Below, one piece after another: positions 35,694 to 44,497 of a stretch of DNA of 64,000 bases. The notes beneath the pieces are model-generated. The model worked only from the letters and a program-made list of their open reading frames with translations, was not told where the DNA came from and ran no database searches. The stretch comes from Odoribacter lunatus (GTDB lineage: Bacteria > Bacteroidota > Bacteroidia > Bacteroidales > Marinifilaceae): NCBI RefSeq assembly GCF_943193135.1, contig NZ_CALPCZ010000001.1, forward strand, positions 62,001-126,000, read 5' to 3'. The stretch's first letter is position 1. Every line of letters begins with the position of its first letter. The translations under genes and the position numbers were made by a program.

Positions 35694-36560
35694 TTACTGA
35701 TTTATTTCGATATGCATCACTTTTACCCCCATTTTGCTGTCACGGCGGCGAGAATCGGTTAGCCACCGTGAAAATTCATCGCCCGAAAGCTGCGGAGGCA
35801 ATTGGGCATCCTGGCGGCTATCGGCCCGGATAGAAAACTTGACAGGGGAAAATACCACATAAACACGGTTACGTTCTACTGGTTGAGAAGCTGTAAAACT
35901 AAATTCATCAACGGCAATAGAAGGAAAATAGTTCTGTGAAGCGTCAAAAAATACGTACTCCTTTCCGTGACGCACTTTCACTTCCCCTTGGGCATCTTCG
36001 CTGTATGGGAGCAAGCGGTAAGCCATACGGTCTTCTCCGATTAGGTATACCGCAAGATAACCGTCTATCGGACTTTTGAAATAGAGATACATATCATCGC
36101 CGTCGCGGAAACGCGTATCTGCAAAACGTACCTCCTTCCCGTTTCGTAATATCCGGGAATCAAAATCAGCCGCTTCATTAGAAATAGCACGGGCTTTGCC
36201 CTTTACTGTACATTTTACGATAATATGCCCATCGTCGTCCATAGAAGTTTCGTATACGGGTTCTCCGTCGTCGCCCAGCCATTCACCTTTCACCTCGGTA
36301 GCGTTGAGGGAGGAGAAATAAAGCGACTCTCCGTTTTGTGTAACGGTTTCCTGCTGGTAAATATCTTGTGTTACTACGGTTCCGAACTCTTTCGCCAGAG
36401 CTTGAAGACGTGCGCCTTCAAGAGCCAGACGCCGGCATTCTGCGGGGGAATGAGAGCCGTCTCCGTAAAACGTATATTCGCCGGAAACAGTCTTGACATT
36501 CGTAGGTAATGCTGCCAGGGAGATAAAAGTTATTAATGTGATAAGTGTAACAAGTCGCAT
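35694..36560 (-). CDS. DUF4384-domain secreted protein
   Basis: A 288-residue protein with a signal peptide (MRLVTLITLITFISLAALPT). Residues 25-130 resemble the FlgT/LPP20 fold (PAECRRLALEGARLQALAKE), and residues 145-255 match DUF4384 (DGDDMYLYFKSPIDGYLAVY, YRLLPYSED, YVFFDAS). DUF4384 is often found with caspase (C14) or kinase partners and seems to be a beta-sandwich. It starts 21 bases after the caspase gene end. Function unknown. Confidence 0.75.
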   Translation of the reverse strand: MRLVTLITLITFISLAALPTNVKTVSGEYTFYGDGSHSPAECRRLALEGARLQALAKEFGTVVTQDIYQQETVTQNGESLYFSSLNATEVKGEWLGDDGEPVYETSMDDDGHIIVKCTVKGKARAISNEAADFDSRILRNGKEVRFADTRFRDGDDMYLYFKSPIDGYLAVYLIGEDRMAYRLLPYSEDAQGEVKVRHGKEYVFFDASQNYFPSIAVDEFSFTASQPVERNRVYVVFSPVKFSIRADSRQDAQLPPQLSGDEFSRWLTDSRRRDSKMGVKVMHIEINQ

Positions 36561-36581
36561 ATTCCAAATAAGATTATAACA

Positions 36582-39176
36582 TTAGTTGCGTAACTTTTTC
36601 TTCTGCCACATTTCGGACATATTGCCCGAAGTAGACACCTGCGGTGTTTGAGGCTTATTGTTGATAAGCGTTGATTGGCGCCGTACATTACGGGTCACAT
36701 CCTCGCTAAGCTCCTTTAGCGTTACATCTCCTTTGCTTTCCTGTAATTTTTTCAGCAAATAATAGGTAAAGAGACCGTGATTTTTATCCCGATACGGTAA
36801 CGCTGTTTCCTGACCGGAAGTAGCGCTTAGCACGAACATATTGCCGTGCGGGTTACTCTCCTTCGGTTTCATTACCACCCCGCGGGCTTCCGAAAGCATG
36901 CCGCCGTCACGTTTTGCACCACTGAAACAAGCATCAAGAAACACCATGACCGATCCATTGCTGACAGCCCCTAAATCATCGTAAAAACGATTCAGGGAAA
37001 AACAACTCTCCGATGTAAGCGGGTCTCCGTCCACCGGCAGCAGGTAAGCATCTTTTGTTTTTTCGTCCGGCATACCGTGGCCGGCGTAATATACAATCAG
37101 GTCACATTCGCCGTCGAATGCTTTGGCTGTATTCTTAACTTGTGTTATAGCACTGAGCATAGAGCCGAGAGTGGCATCATTAAAATGGCGGATATTCTCT
37201 TTGGGAATACCGAGAGCTTGATGGCAATATTTTGCGAAAGTCTCTCCGTCGTGTAAAGCCGATTCTACTTTTGATACATTTGAATAATTCTCATTGGCTA
37301 TAATGAGAGCTATTGTACGTTTCGATGCTTTTGTGGCAACCGGTATATTTTCATCCACATCGGAGAGGCGGGTAATCTTCACCTCATTGCGTGAAGCAGA
37401 GGGAGCATTATCAGCATAATCACTGTTAGCCGCGTGAAGTATGGCTTCAAAATCCACATTCACCTGTTGGAGCTCATAAGCCAGTTTATCGGTCGTATTA
37501 TAAACATAAGTCTTTCCGTATGGAGCGACAAAAGTAATCGAAGCAACACGTACTTCATCATTTGCGATGTAATACTGAGGAGATTTAAAGTGAATACCCG
37601 CCCAATTTGCCTTAAAAAGCTCGGCTTCATTATCCTTCAAAGGAACTTTAAGATATATCGGACCATAAGATGATTCGATAAGATACACCTCATTTCCTGC
37701 ATCATAAGGTTTTAGCGTCAAATCATTAAGTCGTAGCTTGGAAGCATACTGCTTCAGATATTCCTCCTGAGCCTCCCGGCAGGCCTTATTGTATTCCGAG
37801 CGAATCGTCATATCATTGACACGTGCCGTATAATCATCCAGTTTCTCAAACTCACCTTTGCGGGTCCACTCTGCCAACTTCTTCTCCACATACTCTTTGG
37901 CATATACCGAATAGGAGGGAGCCTCATTACCCGCAGCACTTTGTACGGCATTTCCCGAACGTTGATAATTGACCGTGTTCGATTCATTATATGACATAAG
38001 GGGAGGCATATTGAATGATGAAACCGGTTCTTTTCCCAAAGCGGAAATCCGGGCATTGAGTTCCTCGAATTTCTCTTGCTCATCCAGACAGCCGTAAGAA
38101 ACAGCGAGAGCCTTGAGATATTTTTCCGACATCGGGTCATTGGCAACAACTTCCTCCAATTTTTCCGTTGCGGACGAAAAATAATCGTTTGATTGCCGCT
38201 TAAGTCTCTTGGCTGCTTTTGTATCAGCCTCCATAATGGCACTATTGAAATAACTTACGCCGAGATTGTAATAGCACAAAGCGGTATGTTGAGCAACACT
38301 CAACGTATTGGGTTTCATCTCGTCCAGTTTGCGGTATATCTCCAACGCCTTTAGATACTCCTGTTCATCCTCATAAAGTTTGGCCTGGATATGGAGCAAC
38401 TGCTCATCCTCTGGTTTCATGGCAAGTGCCAGGTCGAGAAACTCCTGCAAATGCTCGGCATGGCCTCCGTCAATACAGGCCTTAATACCGAAAGATATTA
38501 AATGATAATTATCCGGATACTGCTTTATAGCATTAAACATCGTATTGATAGCCAAAGCGTAATTATCCGTTTTCAGACAAGCCTGCCCCATATACATATA
38601 CACCTTTTCGCGCAGATTCTCGTCTCCACCTACAGTAAAAAACAGCTTGAAATACTCAATGGCCCGACTGAAATCCTGCACATTATAAGCTCCCGAAGCA
38701 GCTATATAAACCAACGAGGGAAATGAATTGGGGGTGCGGGGAAGAGATTCGCCTTTAAACTCGGGCATCAAATGAGTATCGATATAGGCTCTTGCAAACT
38801 TAATCAATCCTTCCGAACTATTTTGAGCGGAATAATAAAAGGCACCTGCTTCCAGATAACGGTTAATATCGCGTAACACACTCTTGCATTTCTGATATTC
38901 GGGAGTACCCTCTTCTGTTATGGCCAAAGCGGCTACATTGTCTTTATAACATTGGTATACCAGAGGATATAAACTGGCTTCCGGAACATTTTCGGCTTTT
39001 AATAACTGTAACTGCCGATAACTTTCATTAGCATTTGCCAATATGAGCGAATCACGAGATGTTTCAAAAGCATCGGCATTCATGTCTGGAGTATCAATCG
39101 GTCGTAGTGGCGCCGAGCCTCTCGACGTCACCGTAACCGATATCACAACAAGCGTAGTTATGAAAAATCTTATCAT
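36582..39176 (-). CDS. Secreted TPR-caspase (peptidase C14) protein
   Basis: An 864-residue protein. N-terminal signal peptide (MIRFFITTLVVISVTVTSRG); residues about 130-400 contain TPR-like repeats (for example FSRAIEYFKLFF, YALAINTMFNAIKQYPDN, CYYNLGVSYFNSAI); residues 427-575 form a module shared with the next protein; residues 615-850 are a caspase domain (TIALIIANENYSNVSKVE, VYYAGHG with His700, FLDACFSG with Cys750, then FVLSATSGQETA and GLFTYYLLKKL). Both catalytic residues are present. The export signal is unusual, because most bacterial caspases of defence or death systems are cytosolic. It lies 12 bases after the propeller gene. Cleavage specificity cannot be read; substrates with Arg/Lys (as in metacaspases) or Asp are both possible. 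Confidence 0.88.
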   Translation of the reverse strand: MIRFFITTLVVISVTVTSRGSAPLRPIDTPDMNADAFETSRDSLILANANESYRQLQLLKAENVPEASLYPLVYQCYKDNVAALAITEEGTPEYQKCKSVLRDINRYLEAGAFYYSAQNSSEGLIKFARAYIDTHLMPEFKGESLPRTPNSFPSLVYIAASGAYNVQDFSRAIEYFKLFFTVGGDENLREKVYMYMGQACLKTDNYALAINTMFNAIKQYPDNYHLISFGIKACIDGGHAEHLQEFLDLALAMKPEDEQLLHIQAKLYEDEQEYLKALEIYRKLDEMKPNTLSVAQHTALCYYNLGVSYFNSAIMEADTKAAKRLKRQSNDYFSSATEKLEEVVANDPMSEKYLKALAVSYGCLDEQEKFEELNARISALGKEPVSSFNMPPLMSYNESNTVNYQRSGNAVQSAAGNEAPSYSVYAKEYVEKKLAEWTRKGEFEKLDDYTARVNDMTIRSEYNKACREAQEEYLKQYASKLRLNDLTLKPYDAGNEVYLIESSYGPIYLKVPLKDNEAELFKANWAGIHFKSPQYYIANDEVRVASITFVAPYGKTYVYNTTDKLAYELQQVNVDFEAILHAANSDYADNAPSASRNEVKITRLSDVDENIPVATKASKRTIALIIANENYSNVSKVESALHDGETFAKYCHQALGIPKENIRHFNDATLGSMLSAITQVKNTAKAFDGECDLIVYYAGHGMPDEKTKDAYLLPVDGDPLTSESCFSLNRFYDDLGAVSNGSVMVFLDACFSGAKRDGGMLSEARGVVMKPKESNPHGNMFVLSATSGQETALPYRDKNHGLFTYYLLKKLQESKGDVTLKELSEDVTRNVRRQSTLINNKPQTPQVSTSGNMSEMWQKKKLRN

Positions 39177-39187
39177 AGTAAACTATA

Positions 39188-41269
39188 TTAAAAAGCATCC
39201 ACGAATGTAAATTCGGCGATAATCCGGCGGAATTCACTTCCCTTGCCTTCGGCAACGGCAATACTGTAAGTATAATTTCTGTTCATGGTATTCAAACCCT
39301 CCACATTCCGTTCCAGATAATCCTTCACACCGTAAGCCCGCAAAAACGCCAATTGCTCATTTCTCTGAATACCGTCTTTTTGATTAATGCTAATGGCTGC
39401 AAGTTGGCCGTTCTGATAAACCGGCTCATTGTCAAAATTGCCGTAAACACCGTTATAGGCAATCCTATTGCGAATAGGAGTAGCGTCTGCCATACCCGAA
39501 ATACTTACGGAAAGTTTCTTGCCAGCCTCAATATATTGCTTAAAGTCTCCTTCAAAAGCTTGTTTCACAAGTGCAAGCATTGATTTGGCAGCTCCCGATT
39601 CATCAACCTGGTATTTGCCGGGACCGAAGTCTTCCTGAACAGAGAATCCGGACTCTACTTCGTATGAAATTTTCACCTTGTAATTAAGAATCTTCTTACC
39701 GTTGGCATCATACGCATTTTCAATGCGGGAATCAACGGTAATATTAGTATGGTCGGAAATCACATTTCTTGATTTGGCTTCTTCCACCACTTTTTGCTTA
39801 AGTTCCTGGAGCTTCAACTCCTCCATCTGCTGTTGTTGGAGAATATCGAGTGACACCATATTGTCATCGCTCTGCTCGAAATTCAAAGGAACACGGTCAA
39901 GATTATTATAGATATAAGTCTCATTATTCGTCTTATTGTGGAACTTGGCATAAATAAGCTCGAAATTATCATTGGGCAACACTCCGTATTGGGCATCCTC
40001 GATTGAAATATCCTCGGGATTCTTGAAAGCGCCTACAGCCTCTTCGGGTATGGGAAGAAAGATAGAAGGCATATTGTCAAACTCCAGTGAAAGCATTTGA
40101 TTGGAACGGTCATATTTTCCCAGCGAAATCTTCGACATTGAAGCCAAATCACCTGCCAAATCGGTTGCAATCTTATCCTCGAACAAACGGCGTTGTTTAG
40201 CGCGCGACTCGTCATTCACACGGGCGCGGTATTCTTCCATCGTTTCACCCGGCATCATCTTGAGCCATTCGTGCATCAACTCGTCGGCACCGTCGGCAAC
40301 CAGCTTATTATAATTGGGTGCCAATGAAGTCAAACGCTTCACATTAATACTTTTAGTCGCATTGTATGCAAGCATTTGTGACTGTTGGCTGTCAATGAGA
40401 AACTCCACCGCAGACATTCCGCCTGCCGGAACCTCTATATGTTCACGGTCGGTATCATTAAGCAGATTGACAAGCACAATCAGATTGGGGGCAGTAGCCA
40501 CGGCAACATACTTGCCGTCGTGATTATAGGTAAAGGACAAGCCTTGTCCCAACCCCTCAATATTCTTCTTTATAAGGAAAGAACGTGCGTCATATATAGA
40601 CAGTACACCGTCATCCGTAAGAATAGCCAACTCGCTGTTATCATTAGAAAAACCGACCTTCGTCACCTTTTCGTCAAACTTCCACTTCTTGCGCAATTTT
40701 TTCTCTTCAAAATTATATACGGCCACTTGGTGTTCATTTCTAAGAAGGAGATAGTAATTATTATCGCTTACATTTATATCTGTCACGGCGAAAGGGGCAG
40801 GTATCGTATCGATAGGCTGGAAATTTATTGCACTCATCACCAGAATCCCGCGGTCAGTCGCCAACAACAGCTTACGGGCATCGGAAGTGTATGTGGCAGC
40901 TTGCGGTACGCCAGTCTTTTTAGTATTAAACTTATAAAGCTCTCCGTTATATACATTGGAATAAAACACTTTCGCTTCAGAAGTCTTTTTATTTGAATTT
41001 ACGACAATATACGAGGCGCCTGTCGGGTTAAATTTAACATTGAGAATTTTCCCGTTGAAAGTAGACAGCTCATTGGCGCGGGGAGCATATACGCTTCTGT
41101 CATTGTAACCGAAGACAACCACCTTGCCGCATGGTATTAAACTTACGGGTGTCTGTTTTTGGGGAAAAGTGTAATCGTTTTGTTTATTTTGTGCCGATAA
41201 AGACACATTGAAAAATACTACTAAACTTGTAAGAAACAATAGTTTGTAAAAATGAAGTAATGTTGTCAT
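39188..41269 (-). CDS. Secreted beta-propeller protein with OmpA-like C-terminus
   Basis: A 693-residue protein with a signal peptide (cleaved near LSAQNK, residue 26). Residues 40-320 contain WD40-like blades (KILNVKFNPTGASYIVV; VTKVGFSNDNSELAIL; LSFTYNHDGKYVAVA). Residues 330-465 are a module also present in the neighbouring caspase protein. Residues 475-515 are coiled coil (QQQQMEELKLQELKQKVVEE), and 585-690 resemble an OmpA-type domain (SISGMADATPI, NEQLAFLRAYGVKDYLERNV), which in other proteins binds peptidoglycan. It is the first gene of the operon, so it may anchor and regulate the caspase. Catalytic function is not expected. Confidence 0.7.
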   Translation of the reverse strand: MTTLLHFYKLLFLTSLVVFFNVSLSAQNKQNDYTFPQKQTPVSLIPCGKVVVFGYNDRSVYAPRANELSTFNGKILNVKFNPTGASYIVVNSNKKTSEAKVFYSNVYNGELYKFNTKKTGVPQAATYTSDARKLLLATDRGILVMSAINFQPIDTIPAPFAVTDINVSDNNYYLLLRNEHQVAVYNFEEKKLRKKWKFDEKVTKVGFSNDNSELAILTDDGVLSIYDARSFLIKKNIEGLGQGLSFTYNHDGKYVAVATAPNLIVLVNLLNDTDREHIEVPAGGMSAVEFLIDSQQSQMLAYNATKSINVKRLTSLAPNYNKLVADGADELMHEWLKMMPGETMEEYRARVNDESRAKQRRLFEDKIATDLAGDLASMSKISLGKYDRSNQMLSLEFDNMPSIFLPIPEEAVGAFKNPEDISIEDAQYGVLPNDNFELIYAKFHNKTNNETYIYNNLDRVPLNFEQSDDNMVSLDILQQQQMEELKLQELKQKVVEEAKSRNVISDHTNITVDSRIENAYDANGKKILNYKVKISYEVESGFSVQEDFGPGKYQVDESGAAKSMLALVKQAFEGDFKQYIEAGKKLSVSISGMADATPIRNRIAYNGVYGNFDNEPVYQNGQLAAISINQKDGIQRNEQLAFLRAYGVKDYLERNVEGLNTMNRNYTYSIAVAEGKGSEFRRIIAEFTFVDAF

Positions 41270-41374
41270 TAAATTCTTTATTTATGAATGTTTATTAATA
41301 TTATAAAATTTATTATCTTACAGAAGCGCACAAATACTCTTTTGAATTTACAAATTAAAAGACAATAATCTTAA

Positions 41375-41387
41375 TTTTTTTTTTTTT
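41375..41387. repeat. Homopolymer tract of 13 T
   Basis: Thirteen T in a row on the plus strand, about 105-118 bases before the start of the minus-strand propeller gene. The gap 41270-41517 is otherwise AT-rich; I found no perfect promoter box in it for the minus-strand operon. Confidence 0.8.
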
Positions 41388-41448
41388 GTATTAAAAAGTG
41401 TTAATACAATTATTGGATAGGAAAAGAGAAAAGAATAAACACGAAAAG

Positions 41449-41473
41449 CCCCCGATGGAGAAGAAATCGGGGG
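41449..41473 (-). terminator. Terminator of the DUF6266 gene at 41518
   Basis: CCCCCGAT and ATCGGGGG form an 8-bp stem with a 9-base loop; on the minus strand CTTTTCG follows and TTTTTT precedes. It separates the DUF6266 gene from the caspase operon promoter region. Confidence 0.8.
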
Positions 41474-41517
41474 AAAAAAGTTTACGAAACCTGTAAATAC
41501 CTTGTTTACTCGTCTAC

Positions 41518-42189
41518 CTATTTATATACATCGGTCGATAGACTTACAGATCCAGCATACCAGCTGTCAGAGAATGCATGGCCGTCTTTGCGTCTGAAAA
41601 AACAGTATACATGGGCTTTATCGCCGAGTTTCGGGTCCAACGTGAATTTACCGGACAATTTGCCCCGTTCTCCGCTTACCTCCGGAGCCAACCGTGCTCC
41701 GAGAGGCAGGGACTCATACAACAGCCCCACGCACAATTGGTCATCCGGTGAAGCTGTATCCCACATCCTCTCTTCCTCCCAGCTCACCTGAAATACCTTA
41801 TCAGCAGCCTCCACCCGAATCTTTCGCGGTAACAGCAGTTCTCCGTAAGCAAAATGGAACTTTTCAAAATCAACCAACTCGCCCTCACCGTTAAAGCATC
41901 CGCAATTCATCGCATAGAAAAGGTTATGCGCCATCTTTCCCTCCCTTCGGGCAGCCATCGTCCAAATATCTGGCGACACCGTCCTTCGGTAAGAAGAATA
42001 AAACGCCTGTACAATGGAAAACCGTCCCGTCACCGCCTTCTGTTTGGGAGTTCGTCCACTTACTTCCCACTTCCTCTTCTTGCCGGGTATGGCTGCTCGC
42101 CTGACATATTGTTTCCCTCCTCTTACATAATAAATAAGATTCCCGATTTTTCCGCTCAAAAGAGGCGTTGTTACATCCTTTACTTGCAT
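41518..42189 (-). CDS. DUF6266 family protein
   Basis: A 223-residue protein starting MQVKDVTTPLLSGKIGNLIY, followed by YVRGGKQYVRRAAIPGKKRK and RTPKQKAVTGRFSIVQAFY: the clearest example of the family pattern in the window. The C-terminal half is beta-rich (KVFQVSWEEERMWDTAS). It is preceded on its own strand by four phased ACTAATA repeats (42277-42316) and followed by a terminator, so it is a single-gene unit. Function unknown. Confidence 0.9.
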   Translation of the reverse strand: MQVKDVTTPLLSGKIGNLIYYVRGGKQYVRRAAIPGKKRKWEVSGRTPKQKAVTGRFSIVQAFYSSYRRTVSPDIWTMAARREGKMAHNLFYAMNCGCFNGEGELVDFEKFHFAYGELLLPRKIRVEAADKVFQVSWEEERMWDTASPDDQLCVGLLYESLPLGARLAPEVSGERGKLSGKFTLDPKLGDKAHVYCFFRRKDGHAFSDSWYAGSVSLSTDVYK

Positions 42190-42276
42190 AACTTGTTTGT
42201 TTGTGTTTCACATGCTGGTCAAATGTAAGTAATAAACTATTAGAAAACAAGAAAATAATTGATTATCTATTAGTAA

Positions 42277-42316
42277 ACTAATATATAACTAATAGATGAC
42301 TAATAAGTAACTAATA
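42277..42316. repeat. Four direct ACTAATA repeats with exact 11-base period
   Basis: ACTAATA occurs at 42277, 42288, 42299 and 42310, each followed by a variable four-base spacer. A weaker fifth match (TCTATTA) lies at 42266. The array is in the 326-base gap between the divergent DUF6266 and pseudouridine synthase genes; the rest of that gap is AT-rich with no gene. Helical phasing suggests a protein-binding site. Confidence 0.8.
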
Positions 42317-42437
42317 ATTGATAACAATAAAACAGCTATTAGACAACGAATTACATATATTTATAATTTTATCGCTTACGGGTGTAATGTTTGATTTATT
42401 TGAAAATTGGCGATTTATTTTAGTCTGCAATTATAAT

Positions 42438-42472
42438 TTTGTCATTCAGAGAAAAATTTATGGCTATATTTG
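42438..42472 (+). promoter_or_regulatory. Possible promoter of the pseudouridine synthase gene
   Basis: TATATTTG at 42465-42472 fits the -7 box perfectly; a TTTG at 42438-42441 is 23 bases upstream, longer than usual. The gene starts at 42516. Confidence 0.5.
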
Positions 42473-42515
42473 GGAAAGGAAATAATCCAAATATCGCTAA
42501 TGTTTGTACAAAAAA

Positions 42516-44159
42516 ATGGATTGTAAAAAATTATTATCGAAATTTCATTGGTTTGTGGAAGGTACGGCGGGAATAGGGGTGCCGGAGAAATTTACATATC
42601 CGTTTTGTTACGAACCGCATCCGCTTTGCGTGAGGGCGGCAGAGGAGGTGAAGGGGTATTTGGCGGAGAGGAAGGAGTGGCAGGAGGAATTGCAGGAGGG
42701 GAAAATGTTTGGGGTGTTGGTGGTGGAGGATAAGCGGGGAGAAATAGGTTTTTTGGCAGCCTTTTCGGGATTGTTGGCGGGGAGGAATGTGCATGATTAT
42801 TTCGTGCCGCCGATTTATGATTTGCAGGAGCCGGATGGTTTTTTTCGGGCGGAAGAGGAGGAGATTTCCGGTATAAATGAACGTATTGGTCAGTTGGAGG
42901 GTGATGGGAGGTTGCGAAAATGTAGGGCGGAGGCGGAACGGGTGAGGTGTGAGGCGGAGCGGGTATTGACGGAAGTAAAGAGAAGGAATGCGGAAGCTCG
43001 GGAGGTGCGACGACAGCGGCGGGCGGAATCGCCGACGGAGGAGGAGATGGCGCAGATGGTGCGGGAGAGCCAGTACGAGAAGGCTGAATTGCGGAGGTTG
43101 AAGCAGCGTTGGGAAGAGGAGGTAGCCGGGTGTTTGGTGGAGGTAGAGCGGTTTACAGTGCAAATTCAGGCATTGAAAGAGGAGCGGAAGCGGCGTTCGG
43201 CGGCTTTACAGCGGTGGTTGTTCGAGCGGTTTGATTTGCTTAATGCCCGCGGGGGACGGAAGAATCTGTATAAACTTTTTCAGGAGACGGAGGGGCGGAT
43301 GCCGCCGGCGGGGGCAGGGGAGTGTGCGGCACCGAGGTTACTGCAATATGCTTACCTGTATGGTTTGCGGCCGGTGGCGATGGCGGAGTTTTGGTGGGGA
43401 AATTCACCATCTAGGGAAATTCGCCGACACGGGAATTATTATCCGGCTTGTCAGGGGAAATGTGGCCCCATTTTACGATATATGCTGCAAGGATTGAACG
43501 TGGAGGCAAATCCATTGGAGGAGGAAGATGGGAAAAGTGAACAGGTGGAAATCCTATACGAGGATGAATGCCTGTGGGTTGTAAACAAACCGGCGGGTAT
43601 GCTGACTGTACCGGGAAAGTCAAAGCGGGTTTCTCTTTGGGAACTGTTGCGGAGACGTTTGCCGGAAGAAGAAGAGCCCTTAGTCGTGCATCGGCTGGAT
43701 ATGGCAACTTCAGGAGTGTTGGTAATGGCGAAGACGAAAGAAGCGCATAAGGATTTGCAGGCGCAGTTTAAGACGCACGAGGTAAAGAAACGTTATGTGG
43801 CTTTGTTGGAGGGAGTGGTAACTCAGGATGAGGGAGTGATTGACTTGCCGTTGTGTTTGGACCCGGAAAACCGTCCTTATCAAATAGTGAATGAAACATA
43901 CGGGAAAAAAGCCATTACCCGCTATCAGGTGACGGAGCGCAGAGGTAACCGTACGCGCATATCTTTTTATCCATTGACGGGGCGCACGCATCAGTTGCGG
44001 GTTCATGCTGCCCATCCCCGCGGACTGAATGCGCCGATTGTTGGTGACATGCTTTACGGCTGTCCTGCCGGGCGCTTATATTTGCATGCTGCCGAGATAG
44101 AGTTCCGTCATCCTCTTACAGACAAAAAAATTATCATTATAAAAGATGCTGATTTTTAG
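42516..44159 (+). CDS. RluA-family pseudouridine synthase with N-terminal extension
   Basis: A 547-residue protein; the ATG at 42516 (MDCKKLLSKFHWF) is preferred to the TTG at 42504. Residues about 350-545 are the RluA catalytic domain that converts uridine to pseudouridine in RNA: LWVVNKPAGMLTVPGKS, VVHRLDMATSGVLVMAKT with the catalytic Asp, KKRYVALLEG and PLTGRTHQLRVHAAHP. The N-terminal 340 residues hold a conserved block (FTYPFCYEPHPLCVRAAEEV; GEIGFLAAFSGLLAGRN), a long coiled coil (residues 125-250) and a second block (FWWGNSPSREIRRHGNYYPACQG without continuing). This extended form is known from Bacteroidales; the role of the extension is unknown. Confidence 0.88.
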   Translation: MDCKKLLSKFHWFVEGTAGIGVPEKFTYPFCYEPHPLCVRAAEEVKGYLAERKEWQEELQEGKMFGVLVVEDKRGEIGFLAAFSGLLAGRNVHDYFVPPIYDLQEPDGFFRAEEEEISGINERIGQLEGDGRLRKCRAEAERVRCEAERVLTEVKRRNAEAREVRRQRRAESPTEEEMAQMVRESQYEKAELRRLKQRWEEEVAGCLVEVERFTVQIQALKEERKRRSAALQRWLFERFDLLNARGGRKNLYKLFQETEGRMPPAGAGECAAPRLLQYAYLYGLRPVAMAEFWWGNSPSREIRRHGNYYPACQGKCGPILRYMLQGLNVEANPLEEEDGKSEQVEILYEDECLWVVNKPAGMLTVPGKSKRVSLWELLRRRLPEEEEPLVVHRLDMATSGVLVMAKTKEAHKDLQAQFKTHEVKKRYVALLEGVVTQDEGVIDLPLCLDPENRPYQIVNETYGKKAITRYQVTERRGNRTRISFYPLTGRTHQLRVHAAHPRGLNAPIVGDMLYGCPAGRLYLHAAEIEFRHPLTDKKIIIIKDADF

Positions 44160-44208
44160 TAGCTTATTGTAAGTTTATAAAAATTTTTTAAAAATAATTG
44201 CAAAAAAA

Positions 44209-44241
44209 TTTGGATTTCCATTATTTTCGATTATATATTTG
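44209..44241 (+). promoter_or_regulatory. Promoter upstream of the DUF6266 gene at 44498
   Basis: TTTG (44209-44212), 21-base spacer, TATATTTG (44234-44241). The predicted start of transcription is about 44246, which gives a leader of about 250 bases before the ATG. Confidence 0.75.
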
Positions 44242-44245
44242 TACC

Positions 44246-44388
44246 ACGTTAGTATGGGTGATACGGACGTAACTTATTTATTATAGACGATGACTTAAAT
44301 AACCACCATCGTATCAACTATATCCTGCAAGGGATATCATTAAAAAAGGTACTTTAAATAGTACCACCCCCGCAGAAGCGGATTTTTA
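44246..44388 (+). ncRNA. Candidate structured leader RNA or small RNA
   Basis: Between the promoter at 44209 and the DUF6266 gene lie several inverted repeats: GATACG with CGTATC and CGATG with CATCG (long range), ATATCC with GGATAT around TGCAA, GGTACT (44348-44353) with AGTACC (44360-44365), and CCGC (44370-44373) with GCGG (44378-44381) followed by ATTTTT. The last pair looks like a weak terminator, so the transcript may end early (a small RNA) or be controlled by attenuation. No known RNA family is recognised. The remaining gap to 44497 is AT-rich. Confidence 0.4.
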
Positions 44389-44497
44389 TCGTTAATTTCT
44401 TGGCAAATATTATATTGTCATTGCGTATGGAATGTACGGTAATTTTACGTGTCTGCAAACAAGCTAAATTTATTATTTAATTTTTTAATTATTTGTT

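Noticed and set aside
40385-40996. Open frame of 203 codons inside the propeller gene
   Set aside because: Lies entirely antisense to a gene with a signal peptide and recognisable repeats.
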